Positions 39,255 through 48,507 are shown, counted from the first letter of the stretch. The stretch is 64,000 bases of DNA from Janibacter indicus (GCF_900176385.1 NZ_FWXN01000002.1:62001-126000), one strand, 5' to 3'. Numbers and translations are program-made. The notes: generated by a model from the letters alone, not told the origin.

Positions 39255-39830
39255 GTGATCGAGCGACTGACCTGCTTCTGCGGCTCCACCCCCGGCAACG
39301 ACCCCAGGTGGGTCGAGCTGGCGCACGCGGTCGGGTCCGACCTCGCGGGGCGCGGCATCGGCGTGGTCTACGGCGCGGGCGGCGGTGGCCTCATGGGCGC
39401 CGTGGCCCAGGGCGCGCTCGACGAAGGGGGCGAGGTCGTCGGCGTCATCCCCTCCTTCATGATCGAGCGGGAGTGGGGTCGCGAGGACCTCACCGAGGTC
39501 CACGTCGTCGAGACGATGCACGAGCGCAAGGCGCTCATGGCGGACCTGACGAGCGCCTTCCTCGCGCTGCCCGGCGGCATGGGCACGCTCGAGGAGGTCT
39601 TCGAGGTGTGGACCTGGCGGCAGATCGGCCTGCTCGACAAGCCGGTCGGCTTCCTCGACGCCGACGGCTTCTGGACCCCGCTGCTCGACTCCCTTCGCGG
39701 CATCTCGCAGGCCGGCTTCATGTCGCAGGCGAGCCTCGACGACGTCGTCGTCGCGCCCGACCTCGATGCAGCGCTCGCCGGCCTCGAGGCGCGCGGCACC
39801 GGCAACCGGATGCTGCGGCCGGTGACCTGA
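39255..39830 (+). CDS. LOG-family Rossmann protein (cytokinin riboside 5'-monophosphate phosphoribohydrolase-like)
   Basis: 191 residues (TIGR00730/Lonely Guy family). The signature PGGMGTLEEVFEVWTWRQ is complete, preceded by VYGAGGGGLMGAVAQGALDE. LOG proteins release ribose 5-phosphate from nucleoside monophosphates, including cytokinin nucleotides and AMP/XMP-type substrates. GTG 39255 is the start. In an actinobacterium this could serve nucleotide housekeeping rather than hormone production. Confidence 0.9.
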   Translation: MIERLTCFCGSTPGNDPRWVELAHAVGSDLAGRGIGVVYGAGGGGLMGAVAQGALDEGGEVVGVIPSFMIEREWGREDLTEVHVVETMHERKALMADLTSAFLALPGGMGTLEEVFEVWTWRQIGLLDKPVGFLDADGFWTPLLDSLRGISQAGFMSQASLDDVVVAPDLDAALAGLEARGTGNRMLRPVT

Positions 39831-39839
39831 CCCCCTTCG

Positions 39840-40049
39840 TCAGGCGGCGTCGGGGCGGATCCCGATGAGGCGAAGGGAGGATCCCGCGCACTCGGGGCAC
39901 GGGTGGACCAGGGGTGCGTCCACCTCCGGCCACAGGATCCGGAAGGTCTCGTGCACACCGCACCGGTAGGCGACGATGCGCGGACCCTGCGCGGGGCGGG
40001 TGAGCTCGGGGGCGGTCAGGCGGCGGACGGTGCGGGTGTGGCGCTGCAT
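39840..40049 (-). CDS. Small putative zinc-binding protein, unknown function
   Basis: 69 residues. [11 protein letters not shown] and [16 protein letters not shown] provide three cysteines and a histidine in a zinc-ribbon-like spacing. ATG 40049 gives [16 protein letters not shown]; the frame is open further upstream but would enter the fumarase promoter. It is divergent from fumC. No family is recognised with confidence. Confidence 0.55.
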   Translation of the reverse strand: MQRHTRTVRRLTAPELTRPAQGPRIVAYRCGVHETFRILWPEVDAPLVHPCPECAGSSLRLIGIRPDAA

Positions 40050-40146
40050 GCGAGAGATGGTGCGCCGCAAGGATTTCCAGCCTGCTGCGCGGATGTTTCC
40101 GGGGTATTGCACGGGCCGTCGTCCGCCGCCGAGTAGCGTTGTCCCC

Positions 40147-41547
40147 ATGACTCAGACGCGTGCGGAGAAGGACAGCATGGGCACCATCGAGGTGGCCGCG
40201 GACAAGTACTGGGGCGCGCAGACGCAGCGCTCGCTCGGCAACTTCGACATCGGTCGCGACACCTTCGTCTGGGGCCGCTCGATGATCCGCGCCCTCGGCA
40301 TCCTCAAGAAGTCCGCCGCCCTGGCCAACGCCGAGCTCGGCGAGCTGCCGCAGGACGTCGCCGACCTCGTGGCGCAGGCGGCCGACGAGGTCATCGCGGG
40401 CGACCTCGACGAGCACTTCCCGCTCGTCGTCTTCCAGACCGGCTCGGGCACGCAGTCCAACATGAACTCCAACGAGGTCATCTCCAACCGCGGCATCGAG
40501 ATCGCCGGCGGCGAGATGGGCTCCAAGACCCCGGTCCACCCCAACGACCACGTCAACCGCGGCCAGTCGAGCAACGACACCTTCCCCACGGCGATGCACA
40601 TCGCGATCGTCCTCGACCTCAACGAGCGTCTCTACCCGTCCGTCACGCAGCTGCGCGAGACCCTGGCCGCCAAGGCCAAGGAGTTCGCCGACATCGTCAT
40701 GGTCGGCCGCACTCACCTGCAGGACGCCACCCCGGTGACCCTCGGCCAGGTCATCGACGGCTGGGTCGCCCAGATCGACTTCGCCCTGGACGCGGTCAAG
40801 CACGCCGACGAGCGCGCCCGCGAGCTGGCCATCGGTGGCACCGCGGTCGGCACGGGCCTCAACGCCCACCCCGACTTCGGCAAGCTCTGCGCGGCCAAGA
40901 TCAGCGACGAGGCCGGCTACGACTTCGTCCAGGCCCCCAACCTCTTCGCCAGCCTCTCGGCGCACGACGCGCTCGTCGAGGTGAGCGGCTCCCTTCGGAC
41001 CCTCGCCGGCGCCCTGATGAAGATCGCCAACGACGTGCGCTGGTACGCCTCCGGCCCGCGCAACGGCATCGGCGAGCTGGCGATCCCGGAAAACGAGCCG
41101 GGCTCGTCGATCATGCCGGGCAAGGTCAACCCCACCCAGGCCGAGGCGATGACGATGGTCGCCACCCGGGTCTTCGGCAACGACGCGACGGTCGGTTTCG
41201 CCGGCAGCCAGGGCAACTTCCAGCTGAACGTCTACAAGCCGGTCATGGCGCACGCGGTCATCGAGTCGATCCGCCTGATCTCCGACGCCTGTGTCTCCTT
41301 CGACACCAACTGCGCCGTCGGCATCGAGCCGGTCCGCGAGAAGATCGACGAGAACCTCTCGCGCAACCTCATGCTCGTCACCGCGCTCAACCGCCACATC
41401 GGTTACGACAAGGCCGCGGCGATCGCCAAGAAGGCGCACAAGGAGGGCACGAGCCTGCGCGAGGCCGCCGTCGCCTCCGGTGACATCTCCGGCGAGGACT
41501 TCGACGCCTGGGTCGTCCCGGCCGACATGACGCACCCGAGCGCCTGA
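40147..41547 (+). CDS. fumC: Fumarate hydratase, class II
   Basis: 466 residues of the fumarase/aspartase superfamily, oxygen-stable class II enzyme of the TCA cycle converting fumarate and malate. The superfamily signature [10 protein letters not shown] is at about residue 320, with active-site segments [29 protein letters not shown] and [11 protein letters not shown]. The start [20 protein letters not shown] is typical for the family. An inverted-repeat hairpin follows the stop and separates it from a convergent TPR gene. Confidence 0.95.
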   Translation: MTQTRAEKDSMGTIEVAADKYWGAQTQRSLGNFDIGRDTFVWGRSMIRALGILKKSAALANAELGELPQDVADLVAQAADEVIAGDLDEHFPLVVFQTGSGTQSNMNSNEVISNRGIEIAGGEMGSKTPVHPNDHVNRGQSSNDTFPTAMHIAIVLDLNERLYPSVTQLRETLAAKAKEFADIVMVGRTHLQDATPVTLGQVIDGWVAQIDFALDAVKHADERARELAIGGTAVGTGLNAHPDFGKLCAAKISDEAGYDFVQAPNLFASLSAHDALVEVSGSLRTLAGALMKIANDVRWYASGPRNGIGELAIPENEPGSSIMPGKVNPTQAEAMTMVATRVFGNDATVGFAGSQGNFQLNVYKPVMAHAVIESIRLISDACVSFDTNCAVGIEPVREKIDENLSRNLMLVTALNRHIGYDKAAAIAKKAHKEGTSLREAAVASGDISGEDFDAWVVPADMTHPSA

Positions 41548-41583
41548 CGACGCCTCACCCGCCCCGGGATTTCCGGGTCACCC

Positions 41584-41636
41584 GAGAAACCTCCCCTTCG
41601 CAAGGGTTTCAAACTCTTGCGAAGGGGAGGTTTCTC
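41584..41636. terminator. 26-bp inverted-repeat hairpin, second copy
   Basis: Arms 41584-41609 and 41611-41636 pair over 26 bp with one G-T pair and a single-base apex, the same design as 1673-1725. Flanks GATTTCCGGGTCACCC and CTTGCTGAG are shared. Two stem pairs differ from the first copy by compensatory changes. It separates the convergent fumC and TPR genes. Confidence 0.75.
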
Positions 41637-41668
41637 TTGCTGAGCAGCGGCGGGAGTCGTCGGGCCGG

Positions 41669-42085
41669 TCAGAAACCCTCGTCGGCGACCTTGGCCGCCG
41701 GGCCGGCAGCGATGCCGTAGCCTCCGAGCAGCTCCGCCAGGCGAAGGGGGCCGCGCGCCTCGTCGGCCCGGCCGGCCCGCTGCAGGGTGCGGCCGAGGAG
41801 CAGGTGCGCGTAGGCGTCGTCGGGAGCCTCGGCGATGACCTCGCGGGCCGCGGCCTCGGCCCGCCCGAGCTGCGCGGAGTGGAAGTAGCAGCGCGCCAGC
41901 AGCAGGTGGATCTCGGCGGTGCCGTGCCCGACGGGGTCGGCGTCGCCCTCCGCGCGGGCGGCCGCGAGGTCCGTGAAGAAGTCCTCGAGGTCGCTCGCCG
42001 CATCGGTGTAGCGGGCATCGTCGAAGGCGTGCTTCGCGCGCTCGTAGCGCTCGAAGCCGTACAGCTCGCGCGTCGTCGTGGTCAT
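41669..42085 (-). CDS. Tetratricopeptide-repeat protein
   Basis: 138 residues. Two to three TPR-like helical hairpins are visible: FERYERAKHAFDDARYTDAA, HLLLARCYFHSAQLGRAEAA and DDAYAHLLLGRTLQRAGRAD. These mediate protein contacts. The partner is unknown. It is convergent with fumC and lies 53 bases downstream of a nucleosidase gene on the same strand. Confidence 0.78.
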   Translation of the reverse strand: MTTTTRELYGFERYERAKHAFDDARYTDAASDLEDFFTDLAAARAEGDADPVGHGTAEIHLLLARCYFHSAQLGRAEAAAREVIAEAPDDAYAHLLLGRTLQRAGRADEARGPLRLAELLGGYGIAAGPAAKVADEGF

Positions 42086-42138
42086 GTCGTCCTCAACCCC
42101 GCCGGGGTGAGAACCATTCCCATCAGGCCGTCGCACGC

Positions 42139-42702
42139 TCAGCGCACGCGATCGAGCCGGACGAAGTCCGCCAGCCACGCGCCCAGCTCGCGGGCGCAAC
42201 CGTCGACGGCCGCGGACCAGTCGTGCGCGGTCTCGTCGGCGTTGTCGCTCACGACCTTGACCAGGTGGACGGGCACGCCGAGCTCGGTGCACGCGAGAGC
42301 GATGGCGTAGCCCTCCATGTCGACGAGGTCGGCGCGTGCGGCGAGCTCGTCGCGCACGGCCGGGTTGGTGACGAAGAGGTCGCCGCTCGCCAGCGCCGTT
42401 GGTCGGCCGGCGTCCAGCTCGATCCGCTCGCGAGGGTCGAGGCCGAGCTGCCGGATCGCCTCGGCCGACAGGTCGTGGTTGAGCACGGTCCCGATCTCGT
42501 GCAGTCCGGCGACGTCGGGGCGCAGGGCGCCGGCCGTGCCGATGTTGACGACGACGAGCTCGTCGCGGCGCGGGTGCTCGCAGATCGCGCGGGTGACCTG
42601 CACGGCCGCGAGGGTCTTGCCGACCCCGGTGACGAGGACCTCGAGGTCTTCGGGGACGTGGGCGGCCTCGGCCCGGATCGCGGCGACGACGAGCAGGTGC
42701 AT
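42139..42702 (-). CDS. Nucleoside phosphorylase/hydrolase-family protein (MTAN-like)
   Basis: 187 residues of the MTA/SAH nucleosidase superfamily. Signals are VVAAIRAEAAHVPEDLEVLV at the start, VVNIGTAGALRP, and VDMEGYAIALACTELGVPV followed by KVVSDNADE, the ligand-binding methionine-glutamate and catalytic aspartate region. It is shorter than classical MTAN (about 230 residues), as are futalosine hydrolase-like members. The substrate may be MTA/SAH or futalosine. It is divergent from the amidohydrolase. Confidence 0.8.
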   Translation of the reverse strand: MHLLVVAAIRAEAAHVPEDLEVLVTGVGKTLAAVQVTRAICEHPRRDELVVVNIGTAGALRPDVAGLHEIGTVLNHDLSAEAIRQLGLDPRERIELDAGRPTALASGDLFVTNPAVRDELAARADLVDMEGYAIALACTELGVPVHLVKVVSDNADETAHDWSAAVDGCARELGAWLADFVRLDRVR

Positions 42703-42734
42703 GGCGCCACCGTATCCGTCGTATCGTGCCGAGC

Positions 42735-44237
42735 ATGGCCCCCTTCGTCCCGCACGCGCTGATCCGTGGCACCCGCCTGCGACCCGGCGCCGCACCCGTG
42801 GACATCCGGCTGCGCGAAGGGAGGATCGCCGAGATCGGCGAGCACCTCACCACCGCGGGGGCCGAGGTCCATGACGCCGGCGGAGCGCTCGCGCTCCCGG
42901 GGCTGTGGGACGCACACGTGCACTTCGGCCAGTGGGCGGCGATGTCCCGCCGGGTCGACGTCGCGGACACCGCGAGCCCCGAGGAGGTCACGGCCCGGGT
43001 CGCGCGCCACCTCGCTGCGGAGCGACCAGCGCCCGGGACCGTCGTGCAGGGCTTCGGCTGGCGCGTGGCCGGCTGGGACCGCCTGCCGAGCACCGCCGAG
43101 CTCGACGCCGTCGCCGGCGACCGGCCGGTCATCCTCATCAGCGGGGACTGCCACGCCGGGTGGCTGAGCAGCTCGGCCTTCCGAGCCCTCGGTCTGCCCG
43201 TCCACGAGGGACACCTCGACGAGGACGAGTGGTTCCCCATCTACCAGCGCCTGGCCGACCTGCCGGAGGACCCGGCCGTCGTCCGCGCCAGCCTCGACTC
43301 GGCGATGCGTGCCGCCGCGGCGAAGGGGGTCGTCGGCATCGCCGACATGGAATTCGAGGCGGGGCGCCTCGAGTGGCCTCAGCGCACCGCCGACGGCCTC
43401 GACCTGCTACGGGTGCGTCCGGCGACCTACCCCGAGGGGCTCGAGGAGACCATCGCCGCGGGTGTGCGGACCGGCGACGTGCTCGACGGGACCGGCCTGG
43501 TGACGATGGGCCCGCTCAAGGTCATCACCGACGGCTCGCTCAACACCCGCACCGCCTGGTGCTGCGAGCCCTTCGTCACCGACGACGACCTCGGCGACCC
43601 GCACGGCAAGAGCACTGTCGGTCCCGAGGAGCTCACCGGGCTGCTGCGGCGCGCCCACGCGCACGGCCTCGACGGCGCGGTCCACGCGATCGGCGACCAG
43701 GCGCTGCTCGACGCCCTCGACGCCTACACCGAGAGCGGCGCACGCGGCACGATCGAGCACGCACAGCTGGTGCGGATGGAGGCGCTGGGTCGCTTCGCCG
43801 ACCTCGGGCTCATCGCGAGCGTCCAGCCGGCGCACCTGCTCGACGACCGCGACTCGACCGAGGCCCTGTGGCCCGACCGGCTCGACCGGTGCTTCGCCCT
43901 GCGCTCGATGACGACGGCGGGGATCCCCCTTCGCCTGGGGTCGGACGCTCCCGTCTCCCCGCTCGACCCGTGGCTGGCCATGGCGGCGGCGGTCCACCGC
44001 AGTGCCGACGAGCGCGAGCCCTGGGCGCCGGAGCAGGCGATCACGCCGCGCGAGGCGCTGCTCGCCTCGACCGATGGGGTCACCGAGCTCGCGCTCGGGG
44101 GCCCAGGCGACGTCGCCCTCCTCGTCGAGGACCCCTGCCCCGCAGGCCTGCCCGGTACCGCAGCCCAGGCAGCTCACCTGCGGGAGACGCAGGTGCTGGC
44201 GACCTTCGTCGGCGGTCGACTGACCCACTCCGCCTGA
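42735..44237 (+). CDS. Amidohydrolase family protein (YtcJ-like)
   Basis: 500 residues of the amidohydrolase-3 type. The metal-binding motif is LPGLWDAHVHFGQ; later metal and catalytic residues lie in AVHAIGDQALLDAL, IEHAQLVRMEALG and LRLGSDAPVSPLDPWLAMA. It hydrolyses C-N bonds in an unknown substrate. ATG 42735 is used; a GTG three codons earlier is possible. A perfect 26-bp inverted repeat begins 4 bases after the stop. Confidence 0.88.
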   Translation: MAPFVPHALIRGTRLRPGAAPVDIRLREGRIAEIGEHLTTAGAEVHDAGGALALPGLWDAHVHFGQWAAMSRRVDVADTASPEEVTARVARHLAAERPAPGTVVQGFGWRVAGWDRLPSTAELDAVAGDRPVILISGDCHAGWLSSSAFRALGLPVHEGHLDEDEWFPIYQRLADLPEDPAVVRASLDSAMRAAAAKGVVGIADMEFEAGRLEWPQRTADGLDLLRVRPATYPEGLEETIAAGVRTGDVLDGTGLVTMGPLKVITDGSLNTRTAWCCEPFVTDDDLGDPHGKSTVGPEELTGLLRRAHAHGLDGAVHAIGDQALLDALDAYTESGARGTIEHAQLVRMEALGRFADLGLIASVQPAHLLDDRDSTEALWPDRLDRCFALRSMTTAGIPLRLGSDAPVSPLDPWLAMAAAVHRSADEREPWAPEQAITPREALLASTDGVTELALGGPGDVALLVEDPCPAGLPGTAAQAAHLRETQVLATFVGGRLTHSA

Positions 44238-44240
44238 CCT

Positions 44241-44304
44241 GAACCCGCATTGCCCTACGGCAATGCTGGTTCGACGTCGCATTGCCGTAGGGCAATGCGG
44301 GTTC
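44241..44304. terminator. Perfect 26-bp inverted repeat built from GCATTGCC hairpins
   Basis: Arms 44241-44266 and 44279-44304 are perfectly complementary with a 12-base loop. Each arm also contains its own small hairpin GCATTGCC-CTAC-GGCAATGC, so one long stem or two short ones can form. The right arm overlaps the stop codon of the minus-strand lipoprotein. The same core is found at 19013-19066. Confidence 0.75.
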
Positions 44305-44731
44305 AGAAGCCCTCGACGAGCGAGTCGATCTTCGCGGCGGAGGGGTGCGGCTCGCCGCCGCAGACGGTCGTGACGATCTCTCGGTCGGCGCTGCCGGCGC
44401 CGGTCACGGTGAGGTTGGTGCCGCCCGCTCCGACGCACGGGCTGTCCTGACCCTCGATCTCGTCGAGGCGGGCGGGCAGCTCGGCGACGAAATCCTCCCA
44501 CTGGTCGGCGTCCATCGGCCGTGTCGTCTCGTCTCCCTTGACCTCCTCGACGACCTCGTCCTGGGAGAGCCGGAGCGAGCGGGTGTCCTGGTAGCGGTCG
44601 GGGGTCGAGGGCGGGATCCAGCTGACCTCCACCACGACCGTGGCCGGGTCGAGCTGCGGCTCGTCGCCCCCGCCGACGAGCCCGCAGGCGGAGGTCAGCA
44701 GGAGCGCGGCGGCGAGGGCGAGCGGCTTCAT
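44303..44731 (-). CDS. Putative lipoprotein, unknown function
   Basis: 142 residues. A short signal peptide ends in lipobox LLTSACG, so it is probably anchored to the outer face of the membrane. The mature part has no recognised domain; it contains WIPPSTPDRYQDTRSLRL and two cysteines (DSPCVGAGG, VTTVCGG) that may form a disulfide. Its promoter region carries a 40-bp tandem repeat array. Confidence 0.65.
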   Translation of the reverse strand: MKPLALAAALLLTSACGLVGGGDEPQLDPATVVVEVSWIPPSTPDRYQDTRSLRLSQDEVVEEVKGDETTRPMDADQWEDFVAELPARLDEIEGQDSPCVGAGGTNLTVTGAGSADREIVTTVCGGEPHPSAAKIDSLVEGF

Positions 44732-44780
44732 GCACCTGTGACGTGGTGCGTCGGCGGAAAGTTCCGTGGTGTCGAGGCTC

Positions 44781-45020
44781 GGCCGCGGGCGGCCTCGCGC
44801 CTCCACCAGCGGGTGGGTTCGGCCGCGGGCGGCCTCGCGCCTCCACCAGCGGGTGGGTTCGGCCGCGGGCGGCCTCGCGCCTCCACCAGCGGGTGGGTTC
44901 GGCCGCGGGCGGCCTCGCGCCTCCACCAGCGGGTGGGTTCGGCCGCGGGCGGCCTCGCGCCTCCACCAGCGGGTGGGTTCGGCCGCGGGCGGCCTCCCGC
45001 CTCCACCATCGGATGGGCGA
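44781..45020 (+). repeat. 40-bp tandem repeat, six units
   Basis: Units begin at 44781, 44821, 44861, 44901, 44941 and 44981 with GGCCGCGGGCGGCC and contain CCTCCACCAGCGGGTGGG. The first five are identical; the sixth has several changes. Each unit holds a GGCCGC-type palindrome and a CCACC/GGTGG hairpin and resembles the right half of family B repeats. No spacers are present. Confidence 0.92.
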
Positions 45021-45049
45021 GGCCGTGAGGCCCCGCCCATCCGGTGATG
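45004..45049. terminator. Hairpin after the protease remnant
   Basis: CACCATCGGATGGGCG and CGCCCATCCGGTGATG pair at 14 of 16 positions with an inner GGCC/GGCC stem. The last degenerate 40-bp unit forms its left arm. It would terminate minus-strand transcription of the protease remnant. Confidence 0.6.
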
Positions 45050-45060
45050 CTGGCCAGGGG

Positions 45061-45420
45061 TCAGTTGGCGGTGTCGATCGTGACGCCGTAGTAGTTCGCC
45101 GCGTCGACGGCCGGCTGGTAGAAGCTGTACGAGCCGGCCGCGTAGCCGCGGTTCCAACCGCACTCGACACCGACCGGACCGCCGGAGGTCATGCCCTGGG
45201 CGAGGTTGCCGACACCGATGTACGCGCCCCCGGAGTCGCCGCCCTCCGTGCAGACGCTCGCCTCGGCGAGACCGGAGACGACCGTGCCGCCGTAGTTGAC
45301 GGTGCGGTTGTAGGCCTTGATCGTCCCGCAGGTCCAGCCGGTCGTGTTGCCGGCCTTGCAGATCTCGGAGCCGACGGCGTTCTTGCTCGCGCCCTCGACC
45401 GGGTAGTAGCCCGAGTGGCC
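45061..45420 (-). pseudogene. Remnant of a streptogrisin/alpha-lytic-type serine protease
   Basis: An open stretch of about 119 codons without a usable start encodes the C-terminal half of an S1E protease: GHSGYYPVEGASKNAVGSEI, TTGWTCGTIKAYNRTVNY, the active-site serine in CTEGGDSGGAY, and AQGMTSGGPVG near the end. The histidine and aspartate of the triad, the pro-region and the signal peptide are all missing. An in-frame stop lies a few codons before the homology begins. It is a dead fragment of a secreted protease gene. Confidence 0.8.
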
Positions 45421-45481
45421 TCTTGCCGGGTGAGTTCGCGCCCTTCACACGCAGGGTTCACGTCGATGTCACCGCCCCGGG

Positions 45482-45511
45482 TTGCATCGAAGGGGGGGCC
45501 TTGGCTAATCT
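45482..45511 (+). promoter_or_regulatory. Promoter candidate for ahpC
   Basis: TTGCAT (45482-45487) and TAATCT (45506-45511) with an 18-base spacer, about 85 bases before ahpC. TTGG and CCAA flank the -10 region (45501-45504, 45521-45524) and may be part of a redox-regulator site. No regulator gene is adjacent. Confidence 0.35.
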
Positions 45512-45593
45512 GGAGTAGTTCCAATCAACGGGGCGGTCAAGTCCGCGCCGGATGGAGCGACCTGACCCCGAGAGATGCACAGGAGACCAACGC

Positions 45594-46160
45594 ATGTCCC
45601 TCATCAACACCCAGATCAAGCCCTTCCAGGCCACCGGCTACATCGACGGTGAGTTCAAGGACTTCTCCGAGGCGGACATCGCCGGCAAGTGGGCGATCTT
45701 CTTCTTCTACCCGGCTGACTTCACCTTCGTCTGCCCGACGGAGCTCGAGGACCTCGCGGCCGAGTACGACGCGGAGCTCAAGGGCCTGGGCGTCGAGGTC
45801 TTCTCGGTCTCGACCGACACGCACTTCACCCACAAGGCGTGGCACGAGACCTCCGACGCGGTCGGCAAGGTCACCTACCCGATGCTCGGCGACCCGACCG
45901 CCACCATCTCGCGCAACTTCGACATCCTGCGCGAGGACGAGGGCCTGGCCAACCGTGGCACCTTCCTCGTCGACCCCGACGGCGTCATCCAGTTCCTCGA
46001 GATCACGGCCGAGGGCATCGGCCGCAACGCCAAGGAGCTCGTCCGCAAGGTCAAGGCCGCCCAGTACGTCCGCAACAACCCCGGTGAGGTCTGCCCGGCC
46101 AAGTGGGAAGAGGGCGCCGAGACCCTCGCCCCGAGCCTGGACCTCGTCGGCAAGATCTGA
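45594..46160 (+). CDS. ahpC: Alkyl hydroperoxide reductase C (2-Cys peroxiredoxin)
   Basis: 188 residues. The peroxidatic cysteine is C47 in [13 protein letters not shown] and the resolving cysteine C167 in [10 protein letters not shown], so it is a typical 2-Cys AhpC. It reduces hydrogen peroxide and organic hydroperoxides in the cytoplasm. AGGAGACC precedes the ATG. ahpF follows after a strong hairpin, an arrangement more like enterobacteria than the ahpC-ahpD pair of mycobacteria. Confidence 0.96.
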   Translation: MSLINTQIKPFQATGYIDGEFKDFSEADIAGKWAIFFFYPADFTFVCPTELEDLAAEYDAELKGLGVEVFSVSTDTHFTHKAWHETSDAVGKVTYPMLGDPTATISRNFDILREDEGLANRGTFLVDPDGVIQFLEITAEGIGRNAKELVRKVKAAQYVRNNPGEVCPAKWEEGAETLAPSLDLVGKI

Positions 46161-46208
46161 TCGAGCCTCTCCGCTCGATCTGATCGCCGTCACGCACGGT
46201 GCATCTCT

Positions 46209-46239
46209 GGTGGGGGCGGCGCGACCCGCCGCCCCCACC
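46209..46239. terminator. Hairpin between ahpC and ahpF
   Basis: GGTGGGGGCGGC and GCCGCCCCCACC form a perfect 12-bp stem with a 7-base loop but no T-tract. It could partly terminate ahpC transcripts and so set a higher level of AhpC than AhpF. Confidence 0.6.
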
Positions 46240-46289
46240 CACACCCCGCAACTGTCATCCCCCTTCGTCCTGCAGGAGTCGCTCGCACC

Positions 46290-47969
46290 ATGGCCCTCGA
46301 TCCGAACCTCGCCACCCAGCTCAAGGCCTACCTCGACAACCTCCGCGAGCCGATCGAGCTCGTCGCGAGCCTCGACGAGGGCCCCAAGTCCCGTGAGCTC
46401 GACGAGCTGCTCGTCGAGATCGAGGGCATGAGCGAGCAGATCACCCGACGCGTCGTCGAGGGTGCAGAGCTCGACGAGCGGGTGCCCTCCTTTGCGATCA
46501 CCCGGACCTCCGACCCGCAGGTGTCGGTGCGCTTCGCCGGCATCCCGATGGGCCACGAGTTCACCTCCCTCGTCCTGGCCCTGCTGCAGGTCGGCGGCCA
46601 CCCCAGCAAGGCGTCGCAGGACCTCATCGAGCAGGTCAAGGGCCTCACCGGGCAGCACCACTTCGAGACCTTCTTCTCGCTCAGCTGCCAGAACTGCCCC
46701 GACGTCGTTCAGGCGCTCAACCTCATGAGCGTGCTCAACCCCGGCATCACGCACACCGCCATCGACGGCGCGGTCTTCCCGACCGAGGCCGAGCAGCGTG
46801 GCGTGCTCGCGGTGCCCACCGTCTTCCGCAACGGCGAGTCCTTCGGCTCCGGCCGCATGGAGCTGGCCGAGATCGTCGGCAAGGTCGACGAGCTCTCCGG
46901 TGGTGACTCCGCCGCCAAGGCGGCCGAGGAGCTCTCCGCGCGCGAGCCCTACGACGTCCTCGTCGTCGGTGGCGGACCCGCCGGTGCCTCCGCTGCGATC
47001 TACGCCGCGCGCAAGGGCATCCGCACCGGTCTCGTCGCCGAGCGCTTCGGCGGTCAGGTGCTCGACACCATGGCGATCGAGAACCTCGTCTCCGTCCCGC
47101 ACACCGAGGGCCCGAAGCTCGCGGCCGACCTCGAGCGCCACGTCGGCGAGTACGACGTCGACATGATCCGCAGCCAGGCCGCCGCCGGCCTCTCCGCCGG
47201 CGACGACGGGCTGACGGTCGTCGACCTCGTGGGCGGCGCCGCGCTCAAGGGCAAGACCGTCGTCCTCGCGACGGGCGCCCGCTGGCGCACCATGGGCGTC
47301 CCCGGCGAGGAGGACTACCGCAACAAGGGCGTCACCTTCTGCCCGCACTGCGACGGCCCGCTCTTCAAGGGCAAGCGCATCGCCGTCATCGGCGGCGGCA
47401 ACTCCGGCGTCGAGGCCGCGATCGACCTGGCGGGCATCGTCGGGCACGTCACCCTCGTCGAGTTCATGGACGAGATGCGCGCCGACGAGGTGCTCCAGCG
47501 CAAGCTGCGCTCGCTGCCCAATGTCGACATCCGCCTCGGCACCAAGACGACCGAGGTCGTCGGCGACGGCGGCAAGGTCACCGGCATCGTCGTCGAGCCC
47601 CGTGACGGCGGCGAGGGCGAGACCCTCGCCCTGGAGGGTGTCTTCGTCCAGATCGGCCTGCTGCCCAACACCGAGTGGCTCGGTGACGCGGTCGAGCTCT
47701 CCGAGCGCGGCGAGATCGTCATCGACGGTGTCGGCCGGACCAACCTGCCGGGCGTCTTCGCCGCCGGCGACTGCACGGTCGAGCCCTACAAGCAGATCGT
47801 CACGGCCCTGGGTGCCGGGTCGACCGCGTCCCTGAGCGCCTTCGACCACCTGATCCGCACGAGCGCGCCCGACGAGGACGCCGCGATCGCCGCCACCAAG
47901 GCTGCCGACGGTCCGCTCGAGGCCGGCGACCAGATCGACGTGCCCGACTCGGTGGGCGTCTCGGCCTGA
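46290..47969 (+). CDS. ahpF: Alkyl hydroperoxide reductase subunit F
   Basis: 559 residues. The N-terminal double thioredoxin-like domain has the dithiol C133-Q-N-C136. The thioredoxin-reductase-like part has the FAD motif [15 protein letters not shown], the redox pair C351-P-H-C354 and the NADPH motif [16 protein letters not shown]. It passes electrons from NAD(P)H to AhpC. Starts 129 bases after ahpC, separated by a hairpin, and is probably on the same transcript. Confidence 0.95.
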   Translation: MALDPNLATQLKAYLDNLREPIELVASLDEGPKSRELDELLVEIEGMSEQITRRVVEGAELDERVPSFAITRTSDPQVSVRFAGIPMGHEFTSLVLALLQVGGHPSKASQDLIEQVKGLTGQHHFETFFSLSCQNCPDVVQALNLMSVLNPGITHTAIDGAVFPTEAEQRGVLAVPTVFRNGESFGSGRMELAEIVGKVDELSGGDSAAKAAEELSAREPYDVLVVGGGPAGASAAIYAARKGIRTGLVAERFGGQVLDTMAIENLVSVPHTEGPKLAADLERHVGEYDVDMIRSQAAAGLSAGDDGLTVVDLVGGAALKGKTVVLATGARWRTMGVPGEEDYRNKGVTFCPHCDGPLFKGKRIAVIGGGNSGVEAAIDLAGIVGHVTLVEFMDEMRADEVLQRKLRSLPNVDIRLGTKTTEVVGDGGKVTGIVVEPRDGGEGETLALEGVFVQIGLLPNTEWLGDAVELSERGEIVIDGVGRTNLPGVFAAGDCTVEPYKQIVTALGAGSTASLSAFDHLIRTSAPDEDAAIAATKAADGPLEAGDQIDVPDSVGVSA

Positions 47970-48019
47970 CCGGTCGCTACCGTCGTCTTCAACCCCCCTC
48001 GACCACACCAGGAGTGCGC

Positions 48020-48448
48020 ATGAGCGAGCAGATCGACCTCTCCGACCACGGTCCCGCCCCCTACGCCGTCGACATCGAGTCGGCCACGCTGCAGAACTCC
48101 AACTACCGCTCCACGCTGTGGACCGGTACCAACCTGCAGCTGACCGTCATGGCCATCGCGCCCGGCGACGACATCGGGCTGGAGGTCCACGAGGACCACG
48201 ACCAGTTCATCCGGGTCGAGGAGGGTCGTGGCCGCGCCCAGATGGGGCCGGCCGAGGACGACCTGAGCTTCGACCGCGAGGTCGGCGACGACGACATCAT
48301 CATGGTGCCAGCCGGTCAGTGGCACAACGTCACCAACATCGGCGACGTGCCGCTCAAGGTCTACTCCCTCTACGGCCCGCCGGAGCACGTGCACGGCACG
48401 GTCCACGCGACCAAGGCCGACCAGGACGCCGACCCCAACGAGCACTGA
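48020..48448 (+). CDS. Cupin-domain protein
   Basis: 142-residue single-domain cupin. Metal-binding residues lie in GLEVHEDHDQFIRVEEGRG (motif 1: two histidines and a glutamate) and VPAGQWHNVTNIG (motif 2 histidine). Such small cupins include mannose isomerase-like and dioxygenase-like proteins; function cannot be assigned. ATG 48020 follows AGGAG; a GTG two codons earlier is too close to it. It follows ahpF by 50 bases and may be part of the peroxide-response unit. Confidence 0.82.
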   Translation: MSEQIDLSDHGPAPYAVDIESATLQNSNYRSTLWTGTNLQLTVMAIAPGDDIGLEVHEDHDQFIRVEEGRGRAQMGPAEDDLSFDREVGDDDIIMVPAGQWHNVTNIGDVPLKVYSLYGPPEHVHGTVHATKADQDADPNEH

Positions 48449-48467
48449 GCGACCGCTCCACCACCGA

Positions 48468-48507
48468 CGAAGGGTGGGACCTGCCAGCTGGCGGGTCCCA
48501 CCCTTCG
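48468..48507. terminator. 18-bp hairpin after the cupin gene
   Basis: CGAAGGGTGGGACCTGCC (48468-48485) pairs with 48490-48507 at 17 of 18 positions around a 4-base loop. The outer pairs are the CGAAGGG/CCCTTCG word, and the right arm runs straight into an inverted family A repeat. Confidence 0.65.

Larger units (their letters stand above)
44732..45060. other. Gene-free interval: promoter side of lipoprotein plus tandem array
   Basis: 329 bases without a credible gene. The first 48 bases must hold the lipoprotein promoter; then come six 40-bp units (44781-45020) and a terminator-like hairpin (45004-45049). Open frames through the array on both strands only mirror its 40-bp periodicity. Confidence 0.75.

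Noticed and set aside
44781-45020. CRISPR array or repetitive surface-protein gene
   Set aside because: The 40-bp units have no spacers. Since 40 is not a multiple of 3, the open frames across the array shift phase every unit and encode no stable peptide repeat.
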